Shown piece after piece: positions 1-8,658 of a stretch of 64,000 nt of DNA (positions are counted from its first letter, which is position 1; each line of letters starts with the position of its first letter). A program made the translations under genes and the position numbers. The stretch is from Pseudoalteromonas flavipulchra NCIMB 2033 = ATCC BAA-314. Its GTDB lineage: Bacteria; Pseudomonadota; Gammaproteobacteria; Enterobacterales; Alteromonadaceae. Below the pieces are notes generated by a model, which ran no database searches, had not been told where the DNA came from, and worked only from the letters and a program-made list of their open reading frames with translations. The DNA lies in NCBI GenBank assembly GCA_000814665.1, contig JWIH01000020.1, forward strand, positions 434,001 to 498,000, in the 5' to 3' direction.

Positions 1-331
1 CTGAGCGCAGTGCAGCAACCATCCAGCCACTTAGGTATACGTAAGAGCGTTTTGTGGTTTTATTGTGACGCTTTACTGCCATCATCATTTGTTGCGCGGT
101 AAAACCGTGCCAACAACCAAGCGATTGTGTGTATTGGCTGCTATCTGCGTCGTACGCTGCCATGTCTTCACGCATCACTTTTGCCGTGTATTTTGCAATG
201 TCCAAACCGGTTTTAAAACGGTTTTGTAGGTGCATACGGCTGGCATACTCAGGACTGATAGATTGCCAAGTTTTTCCTTGGCTTTGGCATAGACTAGAGA
301 AATGATCTAACTGAGTTTGATACTGAGACAT
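1..331 (-). CDS. aceA: Isocitrate lyase, N-terminal part (cut by window edge)
   Basis: Reading leftward from the ATG at 331 gives about 110 residues that run off the window edge. Recognisable stretches are NRFKTGLDIAKYTAKVMR, YDADSSQYTQSLGCWHGF and YVYLSGWMVAALRS, which match the N-terminus of the long (about 530-residue) isocitrate lyase class found in Pseudomonas and marine gammaproteobacteria. The enzyme splits isocitrate into glyoxylate and succinate, the first step of the glyoxylate shunt in the cytoplasm. An AAGGAAG ribosome binding site lies just upstream of the ATG. The gene is divergent from the malate synthase gene that uses its product, so the two probably share control in the 247-bp gap. 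The catalytic region lies outside the window. Confidence 0.9.
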   Translation of the reverse strand, partial: MSQYQTQLDHFSSLCQSQGKTWQSISPEYASRMHLQNRFKTGLDIAKYTAKVMREDMAAYDADSSQYTQSLGCWHGFTAQQMMMAVKRHNKTTKRSYVYLSGWMVAALRS

Positions 332-578
332 AATTAGCTTCCTTTGAACGGGTACTATAAATCAAATTAAATTCTGGTTGTTTGTTACACGAAACCAACC
401 GGTGTGAGAGTGGTTGGCTGCGGGCTTAATTAAACACTAGGCCGATAAATTAGATTTTTTAAATTTATAGTTATTATTACGAGTATATTTTTTGTGAATG
501 GGAAAAGGGGTTCGTTTTTCCAAAAATTGTTTTATGTTTGACCTATCCCGTTCAAAAAATGTTAATCAAGGACTCTCC
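332..578. promoter_or_regulatory. Divergent aceA/glcB promoter region with inverted repeat
   Basis: This 247-bp AT-rich gap separates two divergent glyoxylate-shunt genes. It contains an inverted repeat, CCAACC (395-400) and GGTTGG (412-417), separated by 11 bp. It could be a regulator site or an RNA hairpin. No protein that binds it can be named from the sequence. Confidence 0.4.
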
Positions 579-2747
579 ATGAGCAAGTATGTCACTCATT
601 CAGGCTTCCAAATTGCGACTCCACTGGCGCAGTTTGTTGAGCAATCTTTACTTCCCGGTACGGGGATCGCGGTCAATCAATTTTGGCAAGGCGTAGTGGA
701 TATTTTTTCGGAACTTGGGAAGCAAAACCAAGCGTTACTCAACAAACGCGATACCCTGCAACAGCAAATTGACGATTACCACCTCTCTCATCCTGATTGG
801 CAATCTGCAGAATATCGGACATTTCTTGAATCTATTGGTTATTTGCAGCCTGAGCCCGAAGATTTTGCCATCGAAACCGAGCATGTGGAGCCTGAAATTG
901 CGAGCGCAGCCGGTCCTCAGTTAGTGGTGCCTGTCAGTAACGCAAGGTTTGCGCTCAATGCGGCTAATGCGCGTTGGGGCTCCTTGTATGACGCGCTCTA
1001 TGGAACGGATGTTCTTGGCGAAGAGGATGGTGCTGAGCGTACTCAAGCCTATAATCCGAATCGTGGGTTTAAAGTCATGGCTTATGCTAGGCAATTCCTC
1101 GATAAAGCGCTGCCGTTGGCAGAAGGTTCTCACATAGAAAGTACGAACTACGCGATTCTAGACGGCAATTTAGTGATTACACTCAACGACAGCACCCAAG
1201 TTGCACTGCAAAAGCCTGATCAGCTAGTGGGTTATCAGGGGGAGGCACAAAATCCAAGCGCGGTATTGTTGCGCCACCATGATCTGCATATTGAGATCCA
1301 AATTGATCCACACCATCCGATAGGACAGGCAGACAAAGCCGGGATCAAAGATGTCGTCCTTGAGGCTGCACTTACGACAATCATGGATTGTGAAGACTCA
1401 GTTGCGGCGGTGGATGCACAAGACAAAGTATTGGTATACCAAAATTGGTTAGGCTTGATGAAAGGGAGCTTGAGTGAGACTTTCGAAAAGTCAGGTCAAT
1501 CGCTGACTCGGACGCTAAATGCCGACCGAAGTTACGTAGATACACAAGGCCAGCGTATGACACTAAAAGGTCGCTCTATGATGTTTGTGCGCAATGTTGG
1601 CCACCTAATGACAACGCCAGCGATACTGGATGCAGAAGGAAACGAGCAGTTCGAAGGGATTTTAGATGCCATCATGACAAGCACGGCTGCGCTGCATGAT
1701 TTACAAGGCAATAGTCCGTTTAAAAACTCGACGGCAGCAAGTATCAATATCGTGAAGCCAAAGATGCACGGGCCTGAAGAAGTCGCTTTCACTGATACCC
1801 TATTTAGCCGAGTTGAAGCGCTGCTCTCGCTACCCAAAAATACCATTAAAATGGGGATTATGGATGAAGAGCGCCGTACTTCGGTAAACTTAAAAGCGTG
1901 TATTGCTGCTGCTAAGCAGCGTGTAGTATTTATCAATACGGGCTTTTTGGATAGAACAGGCGATGAAATTCATACCTCAATGCTGGCGGGCCCTGTATTG
2001 CCCAAAGTGGCAATTAAAGGACAATCTTGGATAGCGGCCTATGAAGATCAAAACGTGGATATTGGCCTTAAAACCGGTTTTAGGAAAAAGGCACAAATAG
2101 GCAAAGGAATGTGGCCAATGCCAGATAAAATGGCGCTGATGATGGAGCAAAAGCAAGGCCATCCTGAGTCCGGTGCTAATACTGCATGGGTGCCCTCTCC
2201 TACTGCAGCAACGCTCCATGCGATGCACTATCACTATGTGGATGTGTTTGCACGTCAACTTGAGATAAAAACACGTCAGCAAGCATCGCTCGATAACTTA
2301 CTCACGCCCCCGCTGATGTTAGAAAACGATTTGTCTGCGGAGGATATTCAAGCCGAATTAGACAATAATGCGCAGGGCATTTTGGGCTACGTGGTGCGCT
2401 GGGTAGACCAAGGCGTAGGTTGCTCAAAAGTGCCTGATATCAATCACGTTGGATTAATGGAAGACAGAGCAACGCTTAGGATCTCAAGCCAGCATATCGC
2501 TAACTGGTTATATCATGGCATTTGTAGCGAAGAGCAAGTGGAAAAAACTTTTAGGCGCATGGCGGCTGTAGTAGATGGTCAAAACGAAGGTGACAGCCTC
2601 TACCAACCAATGCTCAATGACCATAAACCGCTTAGTGAAAACCTCGCCTATAAAGCGGCGTTATCTTTGGTATTTGAAGGCCGAGTACAACCCAATGGTT
2701 ACACCGAGCCGCTACTTCACGCCTATCGACAAGCCTATAAGCAGTAG
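579..2747 (+). CDS. glcB: Malate synthase G
   Basis: Malate synthase G condenses glyoxylate with acetyl-CoA to give malate in the cytoplasm, completing the glyoxylate shunt. From the ATG at 579 the protein is 722 residues, the usual length of isoform G (about 723). Key residues sit where known: E272 in [11 protein letters not shown], catalytic R338 in [11 protein letters not shown], the Mg-binding pair E430 (IMDEERRTS) and D458 (FLDRTGDE), and the catalytic base near D629 (MEDRATLR). The reading frame is open upstream to 498, but the extra 27 residues are not family-like and an AAGGACT site precedes 579. It is divergent from aceA, so isoform G rather than isoform A partners the lyase here. 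A strong terminator follows. Confidence 0.95.
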   Translation: MSKYVTHSGFQIATPLAQFVEQSLLPGTGIAVNQFWQGVVDIFSELGKQNQALLNKRDTLQQQIDDYHLSHPDWQSAEYRTFLESIGYLQPEPEDFAIETEHVEPEIASAAGPQLVVPVSNARFALNAANARWGSLYDALYGTDVLGEEDGAERTQAYNPNRGFKVMAYARQFLDKALPLAEGSHIESTNYAILDGNLVITLNDSTQVALQKPDQLVGYQGEAQNPSAVLLRHHDLHIEIQIDPHHPIGQADKAGIKDVVLEAALTTIMDCEDSVAAVDAQDKVLVYQNWLGLMKGSLSETFEKSGQSLTRTLNADRSYVDTQGQRMTLKGRSMMFVRNVGHLMTTPAILDAEGNEQFEGILDAIMTSTAALHDLQGNSPFKNSTAASINIVKPKMHGPEEVAFTDTLFSRVEALLSLPKNTIKMGIMDEERRTSVNLKACIAAAKQRVVFINTGFLDRTGDEIHTSMLAGPVLPKVAIKGQSWIAAYEDQNVDIGLKTGFRKKAQIGKGMWPMPDKMALMMEQKQGHPESGANTAWVPSPTAATLHAMHYHYVDVFARQLEIKTRQQASLDNLLTPPLMLENDLSAEDIQAELDNNAQGILGYVVRWVDQGVGCSKVPDINHVGLMEDRATLRISSQHIANWLYHGICSEEQVEKTFRRMAAVVDGQNEGDSLYQPMLNDHKPLSENLAYKAALSLVFEGRVQPNGYTEPLLHAYRQAYKQ

Positions 2748-2785
2748 GCTAATTAGCACCTTTTCATTTCGATGTCACTCAAATC

Positions 2786-2812
2786 AAGGCTGGTCAATCC
2801 AGCCTTTTTGGT
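2786..2812 (+). terminator. Rho-independent terminator after malate synthase
   Basis: AAGGCTGG (2786-2793) pairs perfectly with CCAGCCTT (2799-2806) across a 5-nt loop and is followed by a T-run. It lies about 40 bp after the malate synthase stop codon. Confidence 0.85.
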
Positions 2813-2824
2813 TTTTCTGCTTGT

Positions 2825-2877
2825 GTCGAGGTAAACCTCGACCTACGTTGGATTTGTAGGTCGTGATTTATCACGAC
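2825..2877. repeat. REP-like double hairpin
   Basis: Two perfect 8-bp stems sit side by side: GTCGAGGT/ACCTCGAC at 2825-2842 and GTCGTGAT/ATCACGAC at 2860-2877. The second is preceded by GTAG, the usual head of gammaproteobacterial REP elements. They lie between convergent genes, the typical REP location. Membership of a family needs other genomic copies; only this one was seen in the window. Confidence 0.55.
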
Positions 2878-2886
2878 GAGCATGGG

Positions 2887-3402
2887 TTACATTTGCGACA
2901 CGGCAATCAAAGGTACTCGTGTTGAAACACCGTTGAGTGCAATTTTGTGGATCATTTCATCTACGGTAGTGCAGCAATCACTGAGAATGTAGACATTGTA
3001 CTGCTCCGCCGATTTCGATAGCGCGGTATGGGTTACACAGTTTTGCGTCATCATGCCGCAGATATATAAAGTGTCGATATCTTTAGATTGGAGCAAATCG
3101 TTTAAGGAGGTTTGCTCAAAGCTGTCGGCATAGGACTTTACGATATGGTGGCCGTTTTCTCGCGCTTGGCGTAGGCCATTATGAAGATCTACACCGCTTG
3201 TGTCGGCATTGAAAAATGGTGCTTTTCCTTGCTCTGGATTAGCTATGTGCTGGACATAAATGACTTCCATATTTTGCTCTGCTGCTTTTTTGATAGCTGA
3301 ATTGATGTTTGCTAGTGTATTTTTGGTATTCCATAGCGGGAAAAGCCCTCTAGGAAAGTAATCATTTTGAATGTCGATCACCAATAGTGCGCTGTTGTTC
3401 AT
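2887..3402 (-). CDS. Isochorismatase-family cysteine hydrolase
   Basis: This is a 171-residue cytoplasmic hydrolase of the isochorismatase/nicotinamidase superfamily. The family triad is visible: D10 in LLVIDIQNDYF, K89 in HHIVKSYADSF and C122 in GMMTQNCVTHTAL. Members hydrolyse isochorismate, nicotinamide, ureidoacrylate or related amides, and the sequence does not decide which. It is divergent from the adjacent GlxA-family regulator with a gap of about 100 bp. That arrangement suggests the regulator controls it, which is an inference from position only. Confidence 0.85.
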   Translation of the reverse strand: MNNSALLVIDIQNDYFPRGLFPLWNTKNTLANINSAIKKAAEQNMEVIYVQHIANPEQGKAPFFNADTSGVDLHNGLRQARENGHHIVKSYADSFEQTSLNDLLQSKDIDTLYICGMMTQNCVTHTALSKSAEQYNVYILSDCCTTVDEMIHKIALNGVSTRVPLIAVSQM

Positions 3403-3504
3403 TTTTTTACCTCGTTAGTTAATTTGCAGAGGTATTGTGCTGGAGTTGTAACTTTGACTGGAGTGTCTAAAATGACATTTTTGAGTTCAAATTCGACAAC
3501 GTAG

Positions 3505-4416
3505 ATGAAACCAATCAAAGTGGCGATTTGTCACTATCCTTATGCGATGAAGTCGGCTGTGTATGGTCTAGAAGAGCTGTTTTTTCTAGCAGATAGAATT
3601 TGTATCGAAGAGTCACAGGATACCCGCTTTACAACACATGTTGTCACCTTCAGTGGTGCTGTAAAGGGGGATTACAATATTGTGTTATTGCCGCCGAGTG
3701 TTAGTTCTGATTATTACCTCAAACCTGAACCTCAATTACTTGCTTGGTTAACCGAGCAGCACCAACAAGGTGCAGTTATCGCTTCTGCTTGTGCGGGGGC
3801 TTTTATACTTGCGGCCTCGGGGCTAAGTCATCAGCGCTTACTTACCACGCATTGGGGGTTAACTGAGGCATTTAAACGGCACTTTCCTAACCAGCCTATC
3901 GATACGCGGAAAATTTTAATTGATCACAATGATATTATGTCGGCTGGCGGCATGATGTCATGGCTTGATCTTGGATTAGAGCTAGTCAAAAAATATAGCG
4001 GTCACTTAGTCATGCGCAAGTTAGGCAAAACGCTTGTCGTAGATACGGCTCAGCGGGAGCAGAGCTACTATCATCAATTTCAGCCAAACTTTCAACATGG
4101 TGATGATGCTGTGCTGCGCGCTCAGCAATACATTAACACCCATTATGGTCGCAATATTTCAATTACAGAACTGGCTGATATCGCTCTACTTACGCAAAGA
4201 ACCTTACAGCGACGTTTTGCTAAGGTGCTCGGACTCAATCCAAATCAATATCTGCAGCGGTTTCGGGTGCAGAAAATGTGTGATTTATTAGAAAGCACGA
4301 GCAAGCCATTTGATTGGATTGCGCACCAGGTAGGGTACGAGGATACGACAGCCTGCCGTAAGGTGTTTAATAAGTGTATGGGCTTAACACCAAGCGAGTT
4401 TCGAAAACGTTTCTAG
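3505..4416 (+). CDS. GlxA-family transcriptional regulator (DJ-1/PfpI plus AraC HTH)
   Basis: This 303-residue protein has two parts. Residues 1 to about 190 are a DJ-1/PfpI-like domain with the nucleophile-elbow stretch IASACAGAFILA (C96). Residues about 205-303 are a double helix-turn-helix AraC domain, with ITELADIALLTQRTLQRRF and WIAHQVGYEDTTACRKVF as the two HTHs and LTPSEFRKRF at the end. GlxA regulators sense small metabolites, and several control carnitine, arginine or nicotinamide-type catabolism. The neighbouring divergent cysteine hydrolase is the likely target. No clear ribosome binding site precedes the ATG at 3505. An in-gene 17-bp palindrome lies at 3660-3676. Confidence 0.88.
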   Translation: MKPIKVAICHYPYAMKSAVYGLEELFFLADRICIEESQDTRFTTHVVTFSGAVKGDYNIVLLPPSVSSDYYLKPEPQLLAWLTEQHQQGAVIASACAGAFILAASGLSHQRLLTTHWGLTEAFKRHFPNQPIDTRKILIDHNDIMSAGGMMSWLDLGLELVKKYSGHLVMRKLGKTLVVDTAQREQSYYHQFQPNFQHGDDAVLRAQQYINTHYGRNISITELADIALLTQRTLQRRFAKVLGLNPNQYLQRFRVQKMCDLLESTSKPFDWIAHQVGYEDTTACRKVFNKCMGLTPSEFRKRF

Positions 4417-4426
4417 TTATTTAAAC

Positions 4427-4508
4427 TTTACTTAAAGTAAAAAATGTTTGACTTGTGGTTGAGCAAAGTTTACGCTTTTAATGTAAAGAATACTTAACCT
4501 TGAGTAAA
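4427..4508 (+). promoter_or_regulatory. Promoter with repeated TTTAC/GTAAA operators
   Basis: A -35-like TTGACT (4448-4453) and TACGCT (4471-4476) are 17 bp apart. The promoter is overlaid by inverted TTTAC/GTAAA half-sites: a perfect 15-bp palindrome TTTACTTAAAGTAAA (4427-4441), a wider pair at 4469-4487, and one more GTAAA at 4504-4508. The XRE-type protein two genes downstream is the obvious candidate to bind here and autoregulate; this is inference. Confidence 0.5.
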
Positions 4509-4519
4509 GTGAGGGTAAC

Positions 4520-5020
4520 ATGGAAAGCAACAATAAGATTAAAGCGTTTTTAGACTCGTTGAGTTTCCGTGACTTAACGATTGCGATAGAGTTTTTGGTA
4601 ACAGGTTATATCTTGTATTTTTATTTAGGCGAAATAACAGCGGCTACAGAGCAGTTACGTCAAGATCCGAGTTGGGTATCAGGATTGTTGCTCAAGGTGA
4701 TTGTTATTTCTATCGTGACATCTATTGCAGGTCAGCTGCTACTGAGCTTTGTTAGTGATAAAGATATGGATAAGCCGTTAGATGAACGTGAAAAATTGAT
4801 TGCGCTATCTGGGTGCAAACCTGCCTACTGGGTGCTTCAGGTTGGTGTGTGTATCTCTATTTTCCAGTATTCTGCCGAAGCGCAAAATTGGTCGCAAGCG
4901 CTTCTTTTTGAACTACCATTTGCACCACTTCATATTTTAGTGATTGCATTTTTGCTGGCTGAATTGGTCGGTTATGGAACTCAGCTCGTCAAAGCTCGTT
5001 TGGGAGCTGTGTATGGCTGA
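4520..5020 (+). CDS. Four-helix inner membrane protein paired with an XRE regulator
   Basis: This 166-residue protein is not recognised by name. About four hydrophobic segments are visible (roughly residues 18-38, 58-78, 100-118 and 134-156). A DERE motif near residue 87 sits in a charged loop after the second helix. The protein resembles small membrane proteins of the DUF2178 type that are encoded directly before a short HTH regulator. Its last 8 bases overlap the start of that regulator, so the two are translationally coupled. The likely role is as a membrane partner or target of the regulator. Function is unknown. Confidence 0.7.
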   Translation: MESNNKIKAFLDSLSFRDLTIAIEFLVTGYILYFYLGEITAATEQLRQDPSWVSGLLLKVIVISIVTSIAGQLLLSFVSDKDMDKPLDEREKLIALSGCKPAYWVLQVGVCISIFQYSAEAQNWSQALLFELPFAPLHILVIAFLLAELVGYGTQLVKARLGAVYG

Positions 5021-5225
5021 TTTACCAATAAAAAACAAAATCAGAATGCTGCGTTTTATGAGCGGTGAAATGACACAAAAAGAGCTTGCTGAGCGAGTGG
5101 GTGTTACGAGACAAACGATTATGGCGATCGAGGCTGCAAAATACTCACCTTCGCTCGAAGTAGCATTCAAGATAGCATATGTATTTAATGTCTCTATTGA
5201 AGAAGTATTCGAATATCAGCCATAA
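5013..5225 (+). CDS. Small XRE-family HTH regulator
   Basis: This is a 70-residue protein made almost entirely of a Cro/CI-type HTH: MTQKELAERVGVTRQTIMAIE, then YSPSLEVAFKIAYVFNVSIEEVF. It belongs to the short family typified by Bacillus YgzD and commonly paired with multi-helix membrane proteins. The ATG at 5013 lies within the last codons of the upstream membrane-protein gene, an 8-bp overlap. The frame is open further upstream to 4944, but those residues are antiparallel-frame noise within the neighbour. It probably represses its own promoter at the TTTAC/GTAAA sites. Confidence 0.85.
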   Translation: MADLPIKNKIRMLRFMSGEMTQKELAERVGVTRQTIMAIEAAKYSPSLEVAFKIAYVFNVSIEEVFEYQP

Positions 5226-5236
5226 AGTGCCAAAAC

Positions 5237-5273
5237 AAGCGTGATGTAAAGGGGGTTTACGTCACGCTTTTTT
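5237..5273 (+). terminator. Strong terminator after the membrane/XRE pair
   Basis: AAGCGTGATGTAAA (5237-5250) pairs with TTTACGTCACGCTT (5256-5269) over 14 bp with one G-U pair and a GGGGG loop, followed by a T-run. The hairpin core also forms one copy of the recurring TGTAAAG palindrome. Confidence 0.9.
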
Positions 5274-5439
5274 GTTTCTGTGAGCACCGATACGTTTTTT
5301 GACTTAAATAGTTTAATAATTAGGCATTGTAATCTAGGCTTTAGGTAAATATATTGTTACTACTAAAGATAGTGCCTATGCAATGAACAGAGTCGTCATG
5401 TTATAAGGCCGATTGTCATAGACTTGCTCACGAGGTGTC

Positions 5440-6291
5440 ATGGTTAAGCAGTACATATCAGTGAATAACTTGATTGGCACGATTATTTTGGTGTGGGGCT
5501 TGGTAATTCCCCCTGCCAGTGCAAGTGAATGCAGTAAAACGGTGAATATCGGCGTTGTTGCCGATTGGCCGCCATTAACTGTATTTGATGAGCTTGGACC
5601 TTGGGGCCTAGACGTAGACATTGCCGAAATGGTGTTCCAGCATGTTGCCGTGTGTACCACCTATATTCGCCTCCCTTCCAGCGCTCGCACTTTTGAAGAG
5701 ATGTCAAAAGGAGTGATAGATGTCGCGGTAATGGTTAGCTACACTAAAGATAGAGAAGCATACGGAGATTTCTCTCTGCCCTACCGTTTTGAACGTATGC
5801 GATTATTCTCGTTATCACCTCCCACAGCGCTTGGCGATCTCGCTTCATTACTAAAGCAATCGAAAACCATAGGGTTAAGCATCGGATCTTACTATGGAGA
5901 GGAACTTAATAAGCTTAAACAAGATCCCCGCTATAAAGATCAATTTGTGAGTATTGCCAGTGCGCAGCGGCGGGTTGAAATGCTAATGAAAGCGCGCGTT
6001 GATTTTATTGTGGATGATATGATCACGGGGAACTATTTTATCAAAGAGCGAGGACTTGACGCTGCACAGGCCTGGCCTTATGTGGTACATGATAACCAAG
6101 TACACTTTTTGCTGCGTAAAAATGTTTTTAGTGCGAGGCTGAAAAGCAAAATTGATGAGGCGATCTTAGCGCTTAAACCTAAGATTGAATTGTTAGTGGC
6201 GAGTTATCAGTCAAACGCGTCTTTTGGGGTTTCAACTGTCTCAAATAGGTTTCCTAGTTATCAACCGTTACCGCTTTCAAATCTTAACTAG
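5440..6291 (+). CDS. Periplasmic solute-binding protein (SBP family 3 type)
   Basis: This 283-residue protein has an N-terminal signal peptide: a hydrophobic stretch at residues 10-24, then PPASAS and a likely cleavage before ECSK. The mature part begins VNIGVVADWPPLT and continues with a two-lobed pattern (GLDVDIAEMVF, IDVAVMVSYTKDREAYGDFSLPY, VDFIVDDMIT) typical of family 3 amino-acid-binding proteins. No ABC permease or ATPase is adjacent, so it is an orphan. Such orphans in Pseudoalteromonas-like genomes may act as sensors or scavengers. The ligand cannot be told. GAGGTGTC just before the ATG supports the start. Confidence 0.8.
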   Translation: MVKQYISVNNLIGTIILVWGLVIPPASASECSKTVNIGVVADWPPLTVFDELGPWGLDVDIAEMVFQHVAVCTTYIRLPSSARTFEEMSKGVIDVAVMVSYTKDREAYGDFSLPYRFERMRLFSLSPPTALGDLASLLKQSKTIGLSIGSYYGEELNKLKQDPRYKDQFVSIASAQRRVEMLMKARVDFIVDDMITGNYFIKERGLDAAQAWPYVVHDNQVHFLLRKNVFSARLKSKIDEAILALKPKIELLVASYQSNASFGVSTVSNRFPSYQPLPLSNLN

Positions 6292-6590
6292 CAAGGATGT
6301 TTAGTCTTATTCAATTCCATCATTTGATTCGGTTTTGGTTGTTTTACAGTCAAACAAAACTTAATCAAATTGTCACATCAAAACGGTAAATTATCGCAAA
6401 TACCTGCAAAATCTCAGATTTTTTTAAATTTCTTAAGATTTTTTGTAATCCTTTAAAACCCCTTAGCTATCATGGGATTAACCTAGGTACAAACGTCAAA
6501 AATTTGGCTTTTTACAAAAAGTCAACCTTGAAGTCTCATCTTTATCACCCTAAGATTTATTTTAATTGAACGGTCAATTAATAAAAAGCT
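6292..6590 (+). promoter_or_regulatory. bet operon promoter region with BetI-type operator
   Basis: This gap of about 300 bp is AT-rich. Its key feature is a perfect palindrome at 6562-6581, TTAATTGA-ACGG-TCAATTAA, ending 9 bp before the betI start codon. Its core resembles the TTGNACG-TCAA core of the E. coli BetI operator. BetI in other bacteria represses its own operon and is released by choline, so choline-inducible control is expected here. Confidence 0.75.
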
Positions 6591-7181
6591 ATGCCAAAAG
6601 TCGGAATGGAACCTGTTCGTCGTCAGCAGCTAATTGACGCCACTTTAGAGTCAGTTGCCGAGTTAGGATTACAAGCAACCACGATTAATAGTATCAGTAA
6701 AAGAGCCGGTCTCTCATCAGGGATCATCAGCCACTATTTTGGTGGTAAACAAGGCTTGATTGAAGCAACCGTGCGCTATCTATTAAACAACTTGAAATAC
6801 AGTTTGTTGGACAAGACCTACGGAGGTTGTGGTGCCGAGCAGCGACTCATGTATATCGTAGAAGCTAACTTTGCCATGGTGCAGCAGCAGTCAAATACGA
6901 CGCGCACTTGGTTGAGTTTCTGGGCGCAGTCCATGCACGATGACGAGCTACACCGACTACAGCGTGTTAACAGTTGCCGTCTGCAGAGTAACCTAGCGAC
7001 TTCGTTTGCTGCTTTTATGCCGCGAGCACAGGCAAAAGAAGCGGCTGAGCTTGCCGCCGGTATGATTGACGGACTCTGGTTAAGAGCTGTGCTAAGCAAA
7101 GCTGACCATCATGCGTTTCATCACAGTGAAACGCTCGCAAAACGCTACATTCAATCACTTATTAAGCAGTTTGGAGGATAA
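6591..7181 (+). CDS. betI: Choline-responsive TetR-family repressor BetI
   Basis: This 196-residue protein starts [19 protein letters not shown], close to the E. coli BetI start. The HTH follows at about residues 30-52 ([27 protein letters not shown]). The C-terminal part is the ligand and dimerisation domain. BetI represses choline-oxidation genes and is relieved by choline. It leads the operon: its stop codon is one base before the betB GTG. No strong ribosome binding site precedes the ATG, and the operator lies within 10 bp of it, so repressor binding would also mask the start region. Confidence 0.93.
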   Translation: MPKVGMEPVRRQQLIDATLESVAELGLQATTINSISKRAGLSSGIISHYFGGKQGLIEATVRYLLNNLKYSLLDKTYGGCGAEQRLMYIVEANFAMVQQQSNTTRTWLSFWAQSMHDDELHRLQRVNSCRLQSNLATSFAAFMPRAQAKEAAELAAGMIDGLWLRAVLSKADHHAFHHSETLAKRYIQSLIKQFGG

Positions 7182-7182
7182 T

Positions 7183-8646
7183 GTGACAGTCCCTGTATAT
7201 CAAAATTTTATTCATGGCCAGTTCTTGGCAAACCACTCAGGCGAAAAGTTTGCAGTAAAAAATCCAGCAACGGATGAAGTGATCTATGAGGTAGAGGTTG
7301 CTGACAGTCATGTTCAGCAAGCTGCGATTGAAAGTGCTAAAGCGGGCTTTGCATTATGGTCAGCGATGGCGCCAATTGAGCGTAGTCGTGTTTTACATAA
7401 AGCGGTATCTCTGTTGCGCGAGCGCAATAATGAGCTTGCTAAGATTGAAGTGTTAGATACAGGTAAACCTTGGCAAGAGGCTGAATGTGTAGACATTCAA
7501 ACTGGCGCTGATGTGATTGAATATTTTGCAGGGTTGGCTCCCGCTCAAGTTGGCACTCAGCAGCCAGTGGGAGGGGACTTTTTCTATACCCGTAAAGAGC
7601 CCTTGGGGATTTGTGCAGGCATTGGCGCGTGGAATTATCCACTGCAAATTGCGTGTTGGAAATCAGGCCCTGCACTTGCTGCTGGTAACGCCCTCATTTT
7701 CAAGCCATCGGAAGAAACACCTCTAGGCGCGATTAAGCTGGCCGAAATCTTTATTGAAGCCGGTGTCCCAGCGGGCGTATTCAATGTGGTGCAAGGTGCC
7801 GCTGAGGTGGGCCAATGGCTTACTACCAGCCCTGATATTGAAAAAGTATCGTTCACCGGTGAAGTGGGTACTGGCAAAAAAGTAATGCAAAGTGCGGCAA
7901 GCAATTTAAAAGAAGTGACGATGGAGCTAGGCGGCAAATCACCGCTTATCGTTTTTGAAGATGCTGATATCTCTCAAGCGATAAGTGCCGCGATGTTGGG
8001 CAACTTCTACACCCAAGGTGAAGTGTGTACCAACTGCACACGGGTATTTGTTCAGCGTAAGGTTTACGACGCCTTTTTAGCTGAGTTAAAGCAGCGTACT
8101 GAACAAAATATCATCGCGGGCGATCCGCTCGATCCAAACGTAAATCTTGGCGCTCTAATCTCAAAGCAGCATCACACACTGGTGATGGATTACATTGCAA
8201 AAGGCAAAGCTGAAGGCGCAACCGTACTGACCGGTGGTGAGGCACTTAGTCCTGAAACGGCACCAAACGGCTACTTTGTCGCACCGACCGTATTTATCGA
8301 CTGTCATGATGATATGACCATAGTGAAAGAAGAGATCTTTGGTCCAGTGATGTCGGTATTGGTATTCGATGACGAGGAAGAAGTGATTCAACGTGCAAAC
8401 AACACCCACTTAGGTTTGGCTGCAGGTGTATTTAGTAAAGATATTCAACGTGCACACCGTGTCATCCACCAGCTAGAAGCTGGTATTTGTTGGATCAATA
8501 GTTATGGCAACTCACCCGCCGAAATGCCCGTTGGAGGCTATAAGCAGTCGGGCATTGGCCGCGAAAATGGCATCGAGACGCTAGATCAATATACCCAGAC
8601 TAAGTCTGTGTATGTTGGTATGAGCGATATTGAAAGTCCATTTTAA
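7183..8646 (+). CDS. betB: Betaine aldehyde dehydrogenase
   Basis: This enzyme oxidises betaine aldehyde to glycine betaine with NAD(P)+, the second step of choline conversion to the osmoprotectant. From the GTG at 7183 it has 487 residues (E. coli 490). The general base E248 ([17 protein letters not shown]) and the nucleophile C282 (GEVCTNC) of the aldehyde dehydrogenase family are present. The GTG is chosen over an in-frame upstream ATG at 7111 because TTGGAGGAT precedes it and the N-terminus then reads [13 protein letters not shown] as in homologues. It follows betI by one base and precedes betA by 12. Confidence 0.95.
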   Translation: MTVPVYQNFIHGQFLANHSGEKFAVKNPATDEVIYEVEVADSHVQQAAIESAKAGFALWSAMAPIERSRVLHKAVSLLRERNNELAKIEVLDTGKPWQEAECVDIQTGADVIEYFAGLAPAQVGTQQPVGGDFFYTRKEPLGICAGIGAWNYPLQIACWKSGPALAAGNALIFKPSEETPLGAIKLAEIFIEAGVPAGVFNVVQGAAEVGQWLTTSPDIEKVSFTGEVGTGKKVMQSAASNLKEVTMELGGKSPLIVFEDADISQAISAAMLGNFYTQGEVCTNCTRVFVQRKVYDAFLAELKQRTEQNIIAGDPLDPNVNLGALISKQHHTLVMDYIAKGKAEGATVLTGGEALSPETAPNGYFVAPTVFIDCHDDMTIVKEEIFGPVMSVLVFDDEEEVIQRANNTHLGLAAGVFSKDIQRAHRVIHQLEAGICWINSYGNSPAEMPVGGYKQSGIGRENGIETLDQYTQTKSVYVGMSDIESPF

Positions 8647-8658
8647 TCGAGGAGTATG

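Noticed and set aside
1532-1936. Open frames of 60-130 codons antisense to malate synthase
   Set aside because: They lie inside a clear enzyme gene, have no ribosome binding site and no recognisable domain. They are shadows.
7111-7182. N-terminal extension of betB from ATG 7111
   Set aside because: It would overlap betI by about 70 bp and lacks family similarity; the GTG at 7183 has a good ribosome binding site.
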